From Mariniflexile gromovii (lineage in GTDB: Bacteria > Bacteroidota > Bacteroidia > Flavobacteriales > Flavobacteriaceae): a stretch of 33,763 nt of DNA. How positions within the stretch are numbered: position 1 is the first letter of the stretch; every line of letters starts with the position of its first letter. This document shows, piece by piece, positions 16,365 through 24,986 of this stretch. The notes under the pieces are model-generated. The model was given only the letters and a program-made list of their open reading frames with translations. It was not told the DNA's origin and did not search any database. The position numbers and the translations under genes are program-made. The stretch lies in NCBI RefSeq assembly GCF_017814435.1, contig NZ_JAGJCB010000030.1, forward strand, positions 1 through 33,763, read 5' to 3'.

Positions 16365-17372
16365 ATGAAAAAAATTAATGCGTATGCCTCAAAGGAAGCT
16401 GGTGCTAAACTAGAGAAGTTTCAGTACGATTTACCAGATATCGGTAAAGAAGAAGTAGATATTAAAGTACTCTATTGCGGTATTTGTCATTCTGATTTAA
16501 GCATGATTAATAACGATTGGGGCATGAGCCAATTTCCGTTAGTACCCGGACATGAAATTGTTGGCGAAGTTTCAGCCTTAGGAAGCGATGTAAAAGGTTT
16601 GAAAATTGGCGATAAAGTAGGGATGGGCTGGAGTTCTGGCGCTTGTATGCACTGTAACCAATGTTTGGATGGGAAACAGCATTTATGTGGCAGTTCAGAA
16701 GCTACTATTGTGGGGCGTCATGGTGGTTTTGCAGATGCAGTGCGTGGGCATTGGTCCTGGGTGATTCCATTGCCAAAAGGTTTAGATATCGCAAAAGCAG
16801 GCCCTTTATTTTGTGGAGGTATTACGGTTTTTAACCCCATTGTGCTGTCTGGTGTACGGCCTACCGATAAAGTAGGGGTGATAGGTGTTGGTGGACTTGG
16901 GCATATGGCCATTAAGTTTTTAAAAGCTTGGGGTTGCGAGGTTACGGCTTTTAGTTCAAACCCTAATAAAAAAGAAGAGATTCTAAAAATGGGCGCACAC
17001 CATGTGGTCGATTCAACAAAACCAGAAGCTTTAGAAAGTATTGCGGGCACATTGGATTTTATTTTGAATACCACCAACGTAACGCTCGATTGGAATTCTT
17101 TTTTAACTACATTGGCACCACAAGGTAAATTGCATACGGTTGGAGCAGTGTTAGAGCCTATGGCCATACCTGCGTTTAGTTTGATTATGGGAGAAAAAAC
17201 AGTTGGAGGTAGCCCCATAGGAAGTATTGCATTAACTAAAAAAATGTTGGAATTTTGTGTAAGGCACGATATATACCCAACGGTTGAAGAATTTAAAATG
17301 GAAGATGTTAATAAGGCTATAAAGCACTTGGAAGACGGCAAAGCCCGATTTAGAATTGTACTAAAAGCTTAA
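16365..17372 (+). CDS. Zinc-dependent NAD(P) alcohol dehydrogenase (CAD-like)
   Basis: A 335-aa medium-chain dehydrogenase. Catalytic zinc ligands C38 and H63-E64 appear in CGICHSDL and GHEIVGEV. The structural zinc set is C94, C97, C100 and C108 (ACMHCNQCLDGKQHLC). The nucleotide fold is GVGGLGHMAIKF. The pattern matches YahK or cinnamyl-alcohol-type NADPH aldehyde reductases. I start at ATG 16365 (MKKINAYASKEAG), which fits the family; an in-frame ATG at 16269 would add 32 unrelated residues. Its physiological aldehyde is unknown. Confidence 0.93.
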   Translation: MKKINAYASKEAGAKLEKFQYDLPDIGKEEVDIKVLYCGICHSDLSMINNDWGMSQFPLVPGHEIVGEVSALGSDVKGLKIGDKVGMGWSSGACMHCNQCLDGKQHLCGSSEATIVGRHGGFADAVRGHWSWVIPLPKGLDIAKAGPLFCGGITVFNPIVLSGVRPTDKVGVIGVGGLGHMAIKFLKAWGCEVTAFSSNPNKKEEILKMGAHHVVDSTKPEALESIAGTLDFILNTTNVTLDWNSFLTTLAPQGKLHTVGAVLEPMAIPAFSLIMGEKTVGGSPIGSIALTKKMLEFCVRHDIYPTVEEFKMEDVNKAIKHLEDGKARFRIVLKA

Positions 17373-17398
17373 AAATTGTTTAATTTAATTTATTTATT

Positions 17399-17503
17399 AT
17401 GGCAAAATCACACGACGCTAAGAAAACGGTTAAAAAAGAGCCCCTTTTAACACCAAAAGAAAAGAAAGCAGCAAAACTTGCTAAAAAAGCAAAACGCGAT
17501 TAA
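17399..17503 (+). CDS. 34-aa lysine-rich small protein
   Basis: An ORF of 35 codons starting ATG 17399, 26 bp after the alcohol dehydrogenase stop. It begins MAKSHDAKKTVKKEPLL and ends AAKLAKKAKRD; 14 of 34 residues are Lys or Arg. I recall similar tiny basic proteins in other flavobacteria, which supports a real gene. It may bind nucleic acid or be a ribosome-associated peptide, but nothing in the sequence proves that. Confidence 0.55.
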   Translation: MAKSHDAKKTVKKEPLLTPKEKKAAKLAKKAKRD

Positions 17504-17526
17504 AGGTTTATAACATTTATGACACT

Positions 17527-17662
17527 AAGAGGCTGTCTAAAAAGTGTAGTTCTAAGTCATATTGAGCTTGTGGAAATATTTCAAAATACTGATAATCAAT
17601 ATCGGTTTCGACAAGCTCAACCTGACACATAAAACTTAATACACTTTTTTAGATAGCCTCTT
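17527..17662. repeat. Palindromic dispersed repeat (MITE-like)
   Basis: Ends AAGAGGCTGTCTAAAAAGTGT (a shorter part at 17527-17546) and its inverse ending AGATAGCCTCTT (to 17662) form a terminal inverted repeat of about 21 bp with one mismatch and one extra base. Inside are two inverted GTCATATTGAGCTTGT / ACAAGCTCAACCTGAC arms of a type repeated in many flavobacterial genomes. No ORF is present. As RNA it would fold into one long hairpin and could also stop transcription between the small protein gene and the ABC transporter. Confidence 0.8.
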
Positions 17663-17697
17663 TTATTTAAAACCAAATTAGTAGAATACACCATTTA

Positions 17698-17718
17698 GAA
17701 TGGTTAATTTTACCATTC
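17698..17718. promoter_or_regulatory. Inverted repeat ahead of the ABC transporter gene
   Basis: GAATGGT (17698-17704) and ACCATTC (17712-17718) are perfect inverted repeats separated by seven bases, 25 bp before the ATG at 17743. The dyad has the size of a repressor operator or a 5' UTR hairpin. No regulator can be assigned. Confidence 0.35.
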
Positions 17719-17742
17719 ATTTCTATTATAAGTTATTTTATA

Positions 17743-19515
17743 ATGCAACACCTAAGAACACATTCAAAAAACACAGATAAATCAAAACCCAGAGTTACCA
17801 TGGCGCAAGCCTTTAAAACCATTATTTGGCCAAGGCGTAATCTGGTTTTCATTGGGTTGATTTTAATAGTGATTAAAAGTATATCAGGTTTAATTTTACC
17901 TTGGCAAAGTAAAGTATTGTTGGACGAGGTAATCCCCAACAAAGATTTTTCACAACTTTATACCTTAATAGCTATTGTACTAACAGCTATTTTGGTACAA
18001 GCGGTAACCTCCTTTTTATTAACAAGGGTATTAAGCGTACAGGCACAGTATTTAATAAGTGAATTGCGCGCACAGGTTCAAAAAAAGGTATTATCGTTGC
18101 CCATAAGTTTTTTTGATAATACTAAATCGGGCGCCCTGGTATCGCGTATTATGAGTGATGTTGAAGGGGTAAGAAACTTAATTGGTACCGGTTTGGTGCA
18201 AATGGTTGGTGGCAGTTTTACAGCTATTGTTTCATTGGTTATTTTAATAAAATTAAATCCGTGGATGACACTTTTTGTATTCGTACCACTTTCAATTTTT
18301 GGATATATTGCATTAAGGGCCTTTAAATACATTCGACCCATTTTTAGAACCAGAGGAAAAATTAATGCCGAAGTTACCGGTCGCTTAACTGAAACTTTAG
18401 CAGGTGTGCGTGTTATTAAAGCTTTTAATGCGGAGGAACAAGAACAAATTGTGTTCGAAAAGGGCGTTGATAAACTATACCAAAACGTAAAAAAGAGTTT
18501 AACAGCCACGGCGTTAATGACAAGTTCTTCAACTTTTCTAATAGGCGTTGCCACCACAGGTATTATGGGCATGGGTGGTTATTATATGATTATTGGTGAA
18601 ATGACTACGGGCGATTTTCTGTTCTTCACCTTAATTCTTGGTTTTATGATTGCACCCATTGTACAAATGAGTAATATTGGAAGCCAACTTACTGAAGCTT
18701 TAGCAGGTTTAGATAGAACTGAGGAATTAATGAACATGACAGCAGAAGAAGATAATAACCAGCGCACCATTCACTTAAAAGACTTAAAAGGCGAAATTAC
18801 TTTTAAAAACGTGTCGTTTTCTTATGAGGAAGGTAAAGAAGTGCTGCATAACATCAATTTTACAGCGCCAGCAGGTTCTGTAACAGCACTTGTAGGAAGC
18901 TCGGGATCTGGAAAATCAACCATGGCAGGTTTATCGGCCACCTTTTTAACCCCAAAATCGGGGATGGTAACTATTGATAATCAAGATTTATCAAAAGTAA
19001 AATTAAGTACCTACCGCAAATATTTAGGTGTGGTTTTACAAGATGAATTTTTATTTGAAGGTACTATACGTGAAAATATTCTATTCCCAAGACCCAATGC
19101 TACTGAAAGCGAATTACAAAATGCTGTAAAAGCTGCTTATGTAAACGAGTTTACCGACCGTTTTGATAATGGTTTAGATACTTTGATTGGTGAACGCGGA
19201 GTGAAATTATCAGGCGGACAGCGACAACGTTTGGCCATTGCTCGTGCTATTCTTGCTAACCCAAAAATTATTATCTTAGATGAGGCAACTTCGAGTTTAG
19301 ATACAGAAAGTGAAGCCTTAATTCAGAAAAGTTTATCAGAGTTAATAAAAGATCGAACCACCATCGTAATTGCGCACCGTTTGAGTACTATAAAAAAAGC
19401 TGATCAAATTTTAGTAATTGAAGCTGGAAATATAGTTGAAAGAGGCAACCATGATGAATTGATTGCTTTACAGGGTAGATATTACGATTTATACACGTAT
19501 CAAGCGAAAATTTAA
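17743..19515 (+). CDS. ABC exporter, fused permease and ATPase
   Basis: A 590-aa half-transporter of the MsbA/LmrA-like type IV exporter class that would work as a homodimer in the inner membrane. Six membrane helices span about 30-320, with the conserved FFDNTKSGALVSRIMSDVEGVRN coupling region. The ATPase domain has Walker A GSSGSGKST (385-393), Q-loop VVLQDEFLFEGTIREN, signature LSGGQRQRLAIARAIL, Walker B IIILDEATSSLD and switch His in AHRLST. The substrate cannot be told from sequence; lipid, drug or peptide are options. The following DinB gene starts 10 bp after its stop. Confidence 0.93.
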   Translation: MQHLRTHSKNTDKSKPRVTMAQAFKTIIWPRRNLVFIGLILIVIKSISGLILPWQSKVLLDEVIPNKDFSQLYTLIAIVLTAILVQAVTSFLLTRVLSVQAQYLISELRAQVQKKVLSLPISFFDNTKSGALVSRIMSDVEGVRNLIGTGLVQMVGGSFTAIVSLVILIKLNPWMTLFVFVPLSIFGYIALRAFKYIRPIFRTRGKINAEVTGRLTETLAGVRVIKAFNAEEQEQIVFEKGVDKLYQNVKKSLTATALMTSSSTFLIGVATTGIMGMGGYYMIIGEMTTGDFLFFTLILGFMIAPIVQMSNIGSQLTEALAGLDRTEELMNMTAEEDNNQRTIHLKDLKGEITFKNVSFSYEEGKEVLHNINFTAPAGSVTALVGSSGSGKSTMAGLSATFLTPKSGMVTIDNQDLSKVKLSTYRKYLGVVLQDEFLFEGTIRENILFPRPNATESELQNAVKAAYVNEFTDRFDNGLDTLIGERGVKLSGGQRQRLAIARAILANPKIIILDEATSSLDTESEALIQKSLSELIKDRTTIVIAHRLSTIKKADQILVIEAGNIVERGNHDELIALQGRYYDLYTYQAKI

Positions 19516-19525
19516 AAAGGCTATT

Positions 19526-20044
19526 ATGAAAATTTCAGAACTACATACCACAGAATACCATACGTATTACGGTAATTATTTGGCATTAGTGCCTAAAGAC
19601 CTATCGCTAATAGAGGGGTTTAAGGAAAGTTCTCAAAATATTATTGACTTCTTTCAAAACATTCCTGCTATTAAGTTGAATTATGCTTATGCTAATGAAA
19701 AATGGAGCGTGAAGGAAGTTTTTCAACACCTCATTGACACCGAACGTGTATTTCAATACCGTTGTTTCTGTATTGCAAGACAGGATAAAACATCATTACC
19801 TGGGTTTGAGCAAAACGATTATATTTTACCTTCAAACGCAAAAAATAAAAGCTTGGAATTGTTAATGGAAGAATTTAAAACGGTTCGACAAAGTTTTATT
19901 GCCTTGCTTAATTCTTTAAGTGATGAAGATTTAAAATGTATAGGGATGGCCAATGGCAATGCCATGTCTGCCAGAGCCGCAGCGTTTATTATTTTAGGGC
20001 ATTACCAATGGCATATAGATATTATTAAAGAAAGGTATTTGTAA
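19526..20044 (+). CDS. DinB-family protein
   Basis: A 172-aa four-helix DinB/DfsB-like protein. The likely metal-binding His residues lie in EVFQHLIDTERVFQYR and ILGHYQWHIDIIKERYL, where the spaced His pattern is typical. The start is ATG 19526 with AAAAAGG just upstream; the longer frame begins with a TTG inside the ABC gene. It is probably cotranscribed with the ABC exporter. Bacteroidetes members may be thiol transferases (bacillithiol-type S-transferases share this fold), but that is not shown here. Confidence 0.87.
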   Translation: MKISELHTTEYHTYYGNYLALVPKDLSLIEGFKESSQNIIDFFQNIPAIKLNYAYANEKWSVKEVFQHLIDTERVFQYRCFCIARQDKTSLPGFEQNDYILPSNAKNKSLELLMEEFKTVRQSFIALLNSLSDEDLKCIGMANGNAMSARAAAFIILGHYQWHIDIIKERYL

Positions 20045-20056
20045 TTAGGTTCTATA

Positions 20057-21265
20057 TTAACTAGCTAAAGCTAAGGCTGTTTTTCGTTTTAAGGTAACAA
20101 AAACCAAAACAGATAAAACACCAAAAACAGAAAACCCAATAAACAGCGGTAAAACAGATGTTTTAACATACCCACCTATAAAATTAGCAATAGGAACTGC
20201 CATAACTGTAGAAATAAAACCGTTTAATGCAGCTCCAATACCAGCTATATGGCCTAAAGGTTGCATAGCCAAAGCTCGTAAGTTTCCAAATATAAAGCCT
20301 ACTGCAAAAAATTGTAAACCAAAAAAACTGATTAAAATATAAATACTTGGGTTGTTTCCAGACCAAAATAAAACTACATATAAAATGGAAACCACACTAT
20401 AGGCAATGGTTGCCATATAACCCAGTTTAAACATACCAAACCTTACAACCAAGGCACTATTTAAATAGGTAGAAAGCCCAATGGAAATGGCTAAACTCGC
20501 AAATATATACGGGAACATATCAGACAAATGGTATTGGTCCACAAAGATTTGTTGAGAAGTACTTAAATAAACCATAAACGAGCCCGTAATAAAACCAGAA
20601 ACCAATGTGTAAGAGATGGCCTCAGGGTATTTAAAGAATTCTTTAATGCCATTTGTGAATAGATGCGACGTAAAATTCACGCGTTTTTCTTTTTGAAGGG
20701 TTTCGGGTTGGCGTAACCAAAACCAAGTCATGATCATTATTCCAAATGCTAAATTGAAATAAAATATAGATTGCCAATTAAAAAACTGAAGAAAAAAGGT
20801 GCCTAATGTAGGAGCTATTACAGGTACTAAAATAAAGAACATGACAACAATGGATACTATTTTTGCCATATAATCACCACTGTACGAATCTCTTACCATA
20901 GAAATGCTTAAACTTCTGGGAGAAGATAAACCAATACCTTGAAACACTCTCCCAATAAGCATCACTTCAAAGTTATCAGTAGTTACACAAACAATACTGG
21001 CAACTATAAAAACTAAAAATCCAAAAAACACAATGGGCTTTCTTCCAAAGCTATCAGATAAAGGCCCAAAAATAAGTTGTCCAAACCCCAAGCCTAAAAA
21101 AATCATGGTAATAAGCAATTGGTTATCGCTAGGGTTTGTAATATGTAATGAACTACCAATAACTGGTAAAGCTGGTAATAAAGCATCGATGGAGAGGGCT
21201 ACTATAGACATTAAAGAAGCCATTAACGCTACAAATTCAAATTTAAATGTTTGTGCTTTTTGCAT
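20057..21265 (-). CDS. Bcr/CflA-type multidrug MFS exporter
   Basis: A 402-aa inner-membrane transporter with 12 predicted helices. Motif A is FGPLSDSFGRKPIVFFGF between helices 2 and 3; VFQGIGLSSPRSLSISMVRD matches motif B/C of the proton-driven drug exporters in the Bcr/CflA group. Substrate unknown. It is divergent from the Crp-type regulator gene across a 94-bp gap, so the regulator may act on it. Confidence 0.9.
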   Translation of the reverse strand: MQKAQTFKFEFVALMASLMSIVALSIDALLPALPVIGSSLHITNPSDNQLLITMIFLGLGFGQLIFGPLSDSFGRKPIVFFGFLVFIVASIVCVTTDNFEVMLIGRVFQGIGLSSPRSLSISMVRDSYSGDYMAKIVSIVVMFFILVPVIAPTLGTFFLQFFNWQSIFYFNLAFGIMIMTWFWLRQPETLQKEKRVNFTSHLFTNGIKEFFKYPEAISYTLVSGFITGSFMVYLSTSQQIFVDQYHLSDMFPYIFASLAISIGLSTYLNSALVVRFGMFKLGYMATIAYSVVSILYVVLFWSGNNPSIYILISFFGLQFFAVGFIFGNLRALAMQPLGHIAGIGAALNGFISTVMAVPIANFIGGYVKTSVLPLFIGFSVFGVLSVLVFVTLKRKTALALAS

Positions 21266-21332
21266 GTGGCAAAAGTACCTCTATTAAATAAGTTAAAAGT
21301 TAATTTAGATTAATAAACCCGCGATATATTGT

Positions 21333-21340
21333 TAAATTTG
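21333..21340 (+). promoter_or_regulatory. Putative -7 element of the Crp-type gene
   Basis: TAAATTTG matches TAnnTTTG and lies 19 bp before the ATG at 21360. No TTG sits at the usual distance upstream, so confidence is limited. Confidence 0.4.
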
Positions 21341-21359
21341 TATTAAAACCTTTTTGTAA

Positions 21360-21944
21360 ATGAACTTCGACCCCTTATTAAAATACATAAACAATTATAT
21401 AGATTTAACCGATGATGAGATTGCTTTTTTAAAATCCAAACTCATAATTAGAAAATATTTAAAAGGACAATATATTGTACAACAAGGTGATATATGTAAA
21501 TATGAATGTTTTGTATTGAAGGGCTGTACCAAAACCTTTTATGTAGATAAAGAAGGGCAGGAGCATATTCTTATGTTTTCAATTGAAGATTGGTGGACCT
21601 CTGATATGGGCAGCTTCATCACGCAAACCCCGGCCGATTTTAATGTGCAATGTTTGGAAAATTCAGAATTGGTCATGTTTTCCTATGATATTATTGAAGA
21701 TTTATACAGAGAAATCCCAAAACTAGAGCGTTTTTTTAGACAAATTATAGAACGTGCTTTTGTAGCATCGCAAAAACGTATTGTTAGAAGTTTTAGTCTT
21801 TCGGCCAAAGAACAATACCTTTATTTTAGAGACCAATATCCTCTTATAGAGCAGCGTATCCCTCAGTATATGATTGCATCTTACCTTGGTATTACTAAAG
21901 AATTTCTTAGTAAAATTAAAAGCCAGCTAATTTTGGAACAATAA
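21360..21944 (+). CDS. Crp/Fnr-family transcriptional regulator
   Basis: A 194-aa regulator. The N-terminal cyclic-nucleotide-binding-like barrel spans about 20-120 (LKGQYIVQQGDICKYECFVLKGCTKTFYVDKEG). The C-terminal winged HTH is short (SAKEQYLYFRDQYPLIEQRIPQYMIASYLGITKEFLSKIKSQL). There are no Fnr-type N-terminal cysteines, and the ligand pocket lacks the cAMP Arg/Ser signature, so the signal is unknown. The SnoaL and YceI genes follow in the same direction and are its likely targets. Confidence 0.9.
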   Translation: MNFDPLLKYINNYIDLTDDEIAFLKSKLIIRKYLKGQYIVQQGDICKYECFVLKGCTKTFYVDKEGQEHILMFSIEDWWTSDMGSFITQTPADFNVQCLENSELVMFSYDIIEDLYREIPKLERFFRQIIERAFVASQKRIVRSFSLSAKEQYLYFRDQYPLIEQRIPQYMIASYLGITKEFLSKIKSQLILEQ

Positions 21945-22029
21945 ATGTTAAACTAGATTAACATCATTTGATAATCTATGTCATTTTCTATAGCGTACAT
22001 ATTTTAGATATTTGTACCAGTAATTTATT

Positions 22030-22383
22030 ATGAATACTTTAATAGAAAAAATAAGCGCTGTAAATGATTTAATCCTTCAAGGTAAGGGGTTGGAAGCTTT
22101 TGAGACTTATTATCATGATGACGTTATAATGCAAGAAAATGATAACGAAGTATTTATAGGTAAAGAAGTAAACAGAAAACGCGAAGAAGCCTTTTTTGCT
22201 GCTATAACGGAATTTAGATGTGCAAAACCCTTAAAAGTAACCGTGGGCGAAAAAACAACCATGGTAGAATGGCAGTTTGATTATACTCATAAAGACTTGG
22301 GTTGTAAAAACTATACTCAAGTAGCTGTTCAAGAGTGGCAAGACGGAAAAATTATAAAAGAAAAATTTTATCACGGATCATAA
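22030..22383 (+). CDS. SnoaL/NTF2-like protein
   Basis: A 117-aa NTF2-fold protein (MNTLIEKISAVNDLILQGKGLEAFETYYHDDVIMQEN, then WQFDYTHKDLGCKNYTQVAVQEWQDGKIIKEKFYH), the layout of SnoaL-like domains that bind small hydrophobic molecules or act as isomerases. No catalytic residues can be named with confidence. It lies 85 bp after the Crp-type gene and 22 bp before yceI, so the latter two are probably one transcript. Confidence 0.83.
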   Translation: MNTLIEKISAVNDLILQGKGLEAFETYYHDDVIMQENDNEVFIGKEVNRKREEAFFAAITEFRCAKPLKVTVGEKTTMVEWQFDYTHKDLGCKNYTQVAVQEWQDGKIIKEKFYHGS

Positions 22384-22405
22384 ACAAAAACAAAACAATA
22401 ACAAG

Positions 22406-22984
22406 ATGAAAAAAACAATTAAAAATTTAGCAATCGTAGCTTTAGTAGCATTTACAACATTTTCTTTCACAACAAAAGCGGGAGAGAAAAAAGAAATTAA
22501 AACAGACAAAAGTAAAGTAGTTTGGAAAGGTTACAAAGTAACAGGTTCACACGAAGGTACTGTTGCTATCCAATCAGGCTCTTTAACATTTGATAATAAT
22601 AAATTAGTAGGTGGTGAGTTTGTAATGGATATGAACAGCATCGGTTCTACCGATTTAGAAGGTACCATGAAAGGGAAATTAGATGGACACTTAAAATCGG
22701 ACGATTTCTTTGGTGTTGAAAAACATCCAACAGCAAAATTAGTATTCACTAAAGTAACGGCTTCAGGTAAAAATGCATACACTGTTACTGGCGATTTAAC
22801 CATAAAAGGAAAAACAAATCCAGCAACGTTTACCATTTCTATTTACGGAAACAAAGCAACAGCATCATTAAAAGTTGATAGAACATTATACGATGTACGT
22901 TACGGATCAACAAGCTTTTTTGATGGGTTGAAAGATAAAGCTATTTACGATGAATTTGACTTAGTAGCAGATTTAGAGTTTTAA
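22406..22984 (+). CDS. YceI-family periplasmic lipid-binding protein
   Basis: A 192-aa exported protein with a signal peptide (MKKTIKNLAIVALVAFTTFSFTTKA) and a lipocalin-like YceI barrel: KTDKSKVVWKGYKVTGSHEGTV, GKLDGHLKSDDFFGVEKHPTAKLVF, GDLTIKGKTNPATFTIS and DRTLYDVRYGSTSFF. YceI proteins bind isoprenoid chains and are stress- or polyisoprenoid-linked. Transcription ends at a strong terminator at 23014-23043. Confidence 0.93.
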   Translation: MKKTIKNLAIVALVAFTTFSFTTKAGEKKEIKTDKSKVVWKGYKVTGSHEGTVAIQSGSLTFDNNKLVGGEFVMDMNSIGSTDLEGTMKGKLDGHLKSDDFFGVEKHPTAKLVFTKVTASGKNAYTVTGDLTIKGKTNPATFTISIYGNKATASLKVDRTLYDVRYGSTSFFDGLKDKAIYDEFDLVADLEF

Positions 22985-23013
22985 TTACAGAGTGACTGAT
23001 TTAATAGCTTAAG

Positions 23014-23045
23014 AAAAGGGTGTTCAGAAATGAACGCCCTTTTTG
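23014..23045 (+). terminator. Intrinsic terminator of the SnoaL-YceI operon
   Basis: A 13-bp stem (23014-23026 with 23031-23043, one G-U) capped by a GAAA tetraloop and ending in a T-run. It lies 30 bp after the yceI stop. Confidence 0.92.
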
Positions 23046-23080
23046 ATTTAATTAATTCAATAAAAATTAAATTAAAATAT

Positions 23081-23088
23081 TACATTTG
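23081..23088 (+). promoter_or_regulatory. Putative -7 element of the metallopeptidase gene
   Basis: TACATTTG, identical to the purC -7 element, 45 bp before the ATG at 23134. The upstream region is AT-rich without a clear TTG at the right spacing. Confidence 0.45.
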
Positions 23089-23133
23089 GCTAAACCAACC
23101 ATTCTTAAATAAAAGTGTTTAAACCATATCACT

Positions 23134-24156
23134 ATGAAAGTTTTTGAATGTCCTAATTGTAAATCACCTGTTTTTTTTGAAAACACCGTTTGCCAATATT
23201 GTAATACATCCATAGGGTATAATCACTATTTGGATGTCTTTGATATTCCCAATAACAATCAAGATAACTTTCATAAGTTGTGTTCTAATTTTGATTTGGG
23301 CGTGTGTAATTGGTTAGTAGATAATAATAAAAATACCGAATTTTGTTTAGCGTGCAGTTTAAATCGTACGGTTCCAAATCAGTCTAATACAGACCATTTT
23401 GATAAGTGGACAAAGTTAGAAATTGCCAAACACCGTTTAATTTATCAGTTGTTAAAGCTTAAGTTACCCATCAAATCTAAACTTGTAGATGAGGAAGGTG
23501 TGGCTTTTGATTTTTTATCGGAAAATAATGATGAAAATAAACTTACAGGGCATGCAAATGGGGTGGTTACCATCATTCTTTCAGAAGCAGATTCTGTACA
23601 CCGCGAGCAATTACGAACGCAAATGAATGAAGCCTACCGAACACTTTTAGGACATTTTAGGCACGAAATTGGGCATTATTATTGGGAACTTTTGTTTGAT
23701 GATTCCAACATAGAATCATATAGAAATATATTTGGTGATGAACGTGAAGATTATGGAGAAGCTTTAAAAAACCATTACAATAATGGGGCTCCTAGCCATT
23801 GGAACCAAAATTTCATTAGCAAGTATGCCAGTTCACATTCTTGGGAAGATTGGGCAGAAACCTGGTCTCATTATTTGCACTTAATGGATACTTTAGAAAC
23901 GGCCCATTGTTTTGGAATAACGTTTAACCCAAATACCGAATATGTAAAAAAACTGGTGACAAACACCTGTCCAAACCCTTACAAAACAGAGAATTTCAAA
24001 GATATTTTTGATGCCAGTATAGCCTTAACATGTGCGGTTAATAGTTTGAACAGATCTATGGGACTACCAGATATTTATCCATTTATGGTGCCTAACAAAG
24101 TGCTGCAGAAGCTAACATTTATCCATAATTTGTTAAAAAAACAGAATATAAAGTAG
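23134..24156 (+). CDS. Putative zinc-binding metallopeptidase with N-terminal zinc ribbon
   Basis: A 340-aa cytosolic protein. The N-terminus has a zinc ribbon (CPNCKSPVFFENTVCQYC, two C-x2-C knuckles) and a second Cys set (LCSNFDLGVCNW and FCLACSLNR). The centre holds HEIGHYYW (H177, E178, H181), a metallopeptidase HExxH, and later SWEDWAETWSHYLH, which may supply the third ligand. This matches the family annotated as zinc-ribbon and metallopeptidase (DUF2248-like) in Bacteroidetes and other bacteria. Its substrate is unknown. It is monocistronic with its own promoter core. Confidence 0.87.
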   Translation: MKVFECPNCKSPVFFENTVCQYCNTSIGYNHYLDVFDIPNNNQDNFHKLCSNFDLGVCNWLVDNNKNTEFCLACSLNRTVPNQSNTDHFDKWTKLEIAKHRLIYQLLKLKLPIKSKLVDEEGVAFDFLSENNDENKLTGHANGVVTIILSEADSVHREQLRTQMNEAYRTLLGHFRHEIGHYYWELLFDDSNIESYRNIFGDEREDYGEALKNHYNNGAPSHWNQNFISKYASSHSWEDWAETWSHYLHLMDTLETAHCFGITFNPNTEYVKKLVTNTCPNPYKTENFKDIFDASIALTCAVNSLNRSMGLPDIYPFMVPNKVLQKLTFIHNLLKKQNIK

Positions 24157-24227
24157 TTAGTAAAGAAACGGATTTCTAGATCATATTATTATTCTTACCA
24201 ACAATTTCTAATTGAACTTTAAAAGGC

Positions 24228-24235
24228 TATCTTTG
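24228..24235 (+). promoter_or_regulatory. Putative -7 element of the helicase-like gene
   Basis: TATCTTTG matches TAnnTTTG, 25 bp before the ATG at 24260. A TTG at 24212 lies only 13 bp upstream, shorter than the usual 17-23. If this is the promoter, a longer protein start at 24212 is ruled out. Confidence 0.5.
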
Positions 24236-24259
24236 TTTTTAATAAAACGAAATTCATCA

Positions 24260-24874
24260 ATGTCTTTTAAAAAACTTATAGAACCTCTCAAAGATAATTT
24301 ACAACAAAACGGTATTACACAGCCCAATCCACTGCAAACAGCCATCCTTTCAAAAATAAAAGGCGGTAAAAGCATGTTTGTAATGGCGCCAAAAAATGCC
24401 GGAAAAACTACAAGCATTGTAATAAGTGTAATAAACAAATTGAAGGAAGCTTTTGAAGATGCCCCTCGTGCTTTAATTTTTGTAAAAGATAAAGAAGAAG
24501 CATTAAAACTTGAAGAAATTTTCAATACTTATAAAAGAGGGACCGATTTGCGTGTGTATTGTGCTTATGAAGAACATAATATGGAGTTACAGCGTGAAGA
24601 ACTTTACTTAGGGACCGATATCGTTATAGCAACTCCAAAACGCCTGAATAGAATTTTTTATTTAAACGGAATTAACTTGAACAAATTACAAATGTGTATT
24701 GTTGAAGATGCCGAATTTTTATTTAGAAACAATAATTTTGCTGAGGTAACCAGAACGCCCGAAAGCATCGGTAAATGTCAATATCTTGTGTTTTCAGAAA
24801 AATTTGATGCCCGTTTTGAGCGTTGGCAAGACTCCTTTATGTATCTATCTGAAACAGTACAATTTTCTAAATAG
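24260..24874 (+). CDS. DEAD-box-like protein with a single RecA domain
   Basis: A 204-aa protein that begins like a DEAD-box helicase: a Q-motif-like GITQPNPLQTAIL, Walker A MAPKNAGKTTS, motif Ib-like ATPKRLNRIFYL and motif II as VEDAEFL in place of DEAD. It stops after the first RecA-like domain, and no second domain or frameshifted remainder follows in the next 110 bp. Without RecA2 it cannot be a normal helicase. The ordered motifs and clean ends argue for a genuine small family in flavobacteria, not a broken gene. It may bind ATP or RNA without unwinding. Confidence 0.75.
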   Translation: MSFKKLIEPLKDNLQQNGITQPNPLQTAILSKIKGGKSMFVMAPKNAGKTTSIVISVINKLKEAFEDAPRALIFVKDKEEALKLEEIFNTYKRGTDLRVYCAYEEHNMELQREELYLGTDIVIATPKRLNRIFYLNGINLNKLQMCIVEDAEFLFRNNNFAEVTRTPESIGKCQYLVFSEKFDARFERWQDSFMYLSETVQFSK

Positions 24875-24986
24875 CTAATAATCTTTTACTTAATTGCCCC
24901 AATTCTATAAATTTTAAACTAAAAGATAAATTAGCTTTTTTTGTATAATTTCAATAAATTAATAAAAACTTTCAAAAGTATATTTT

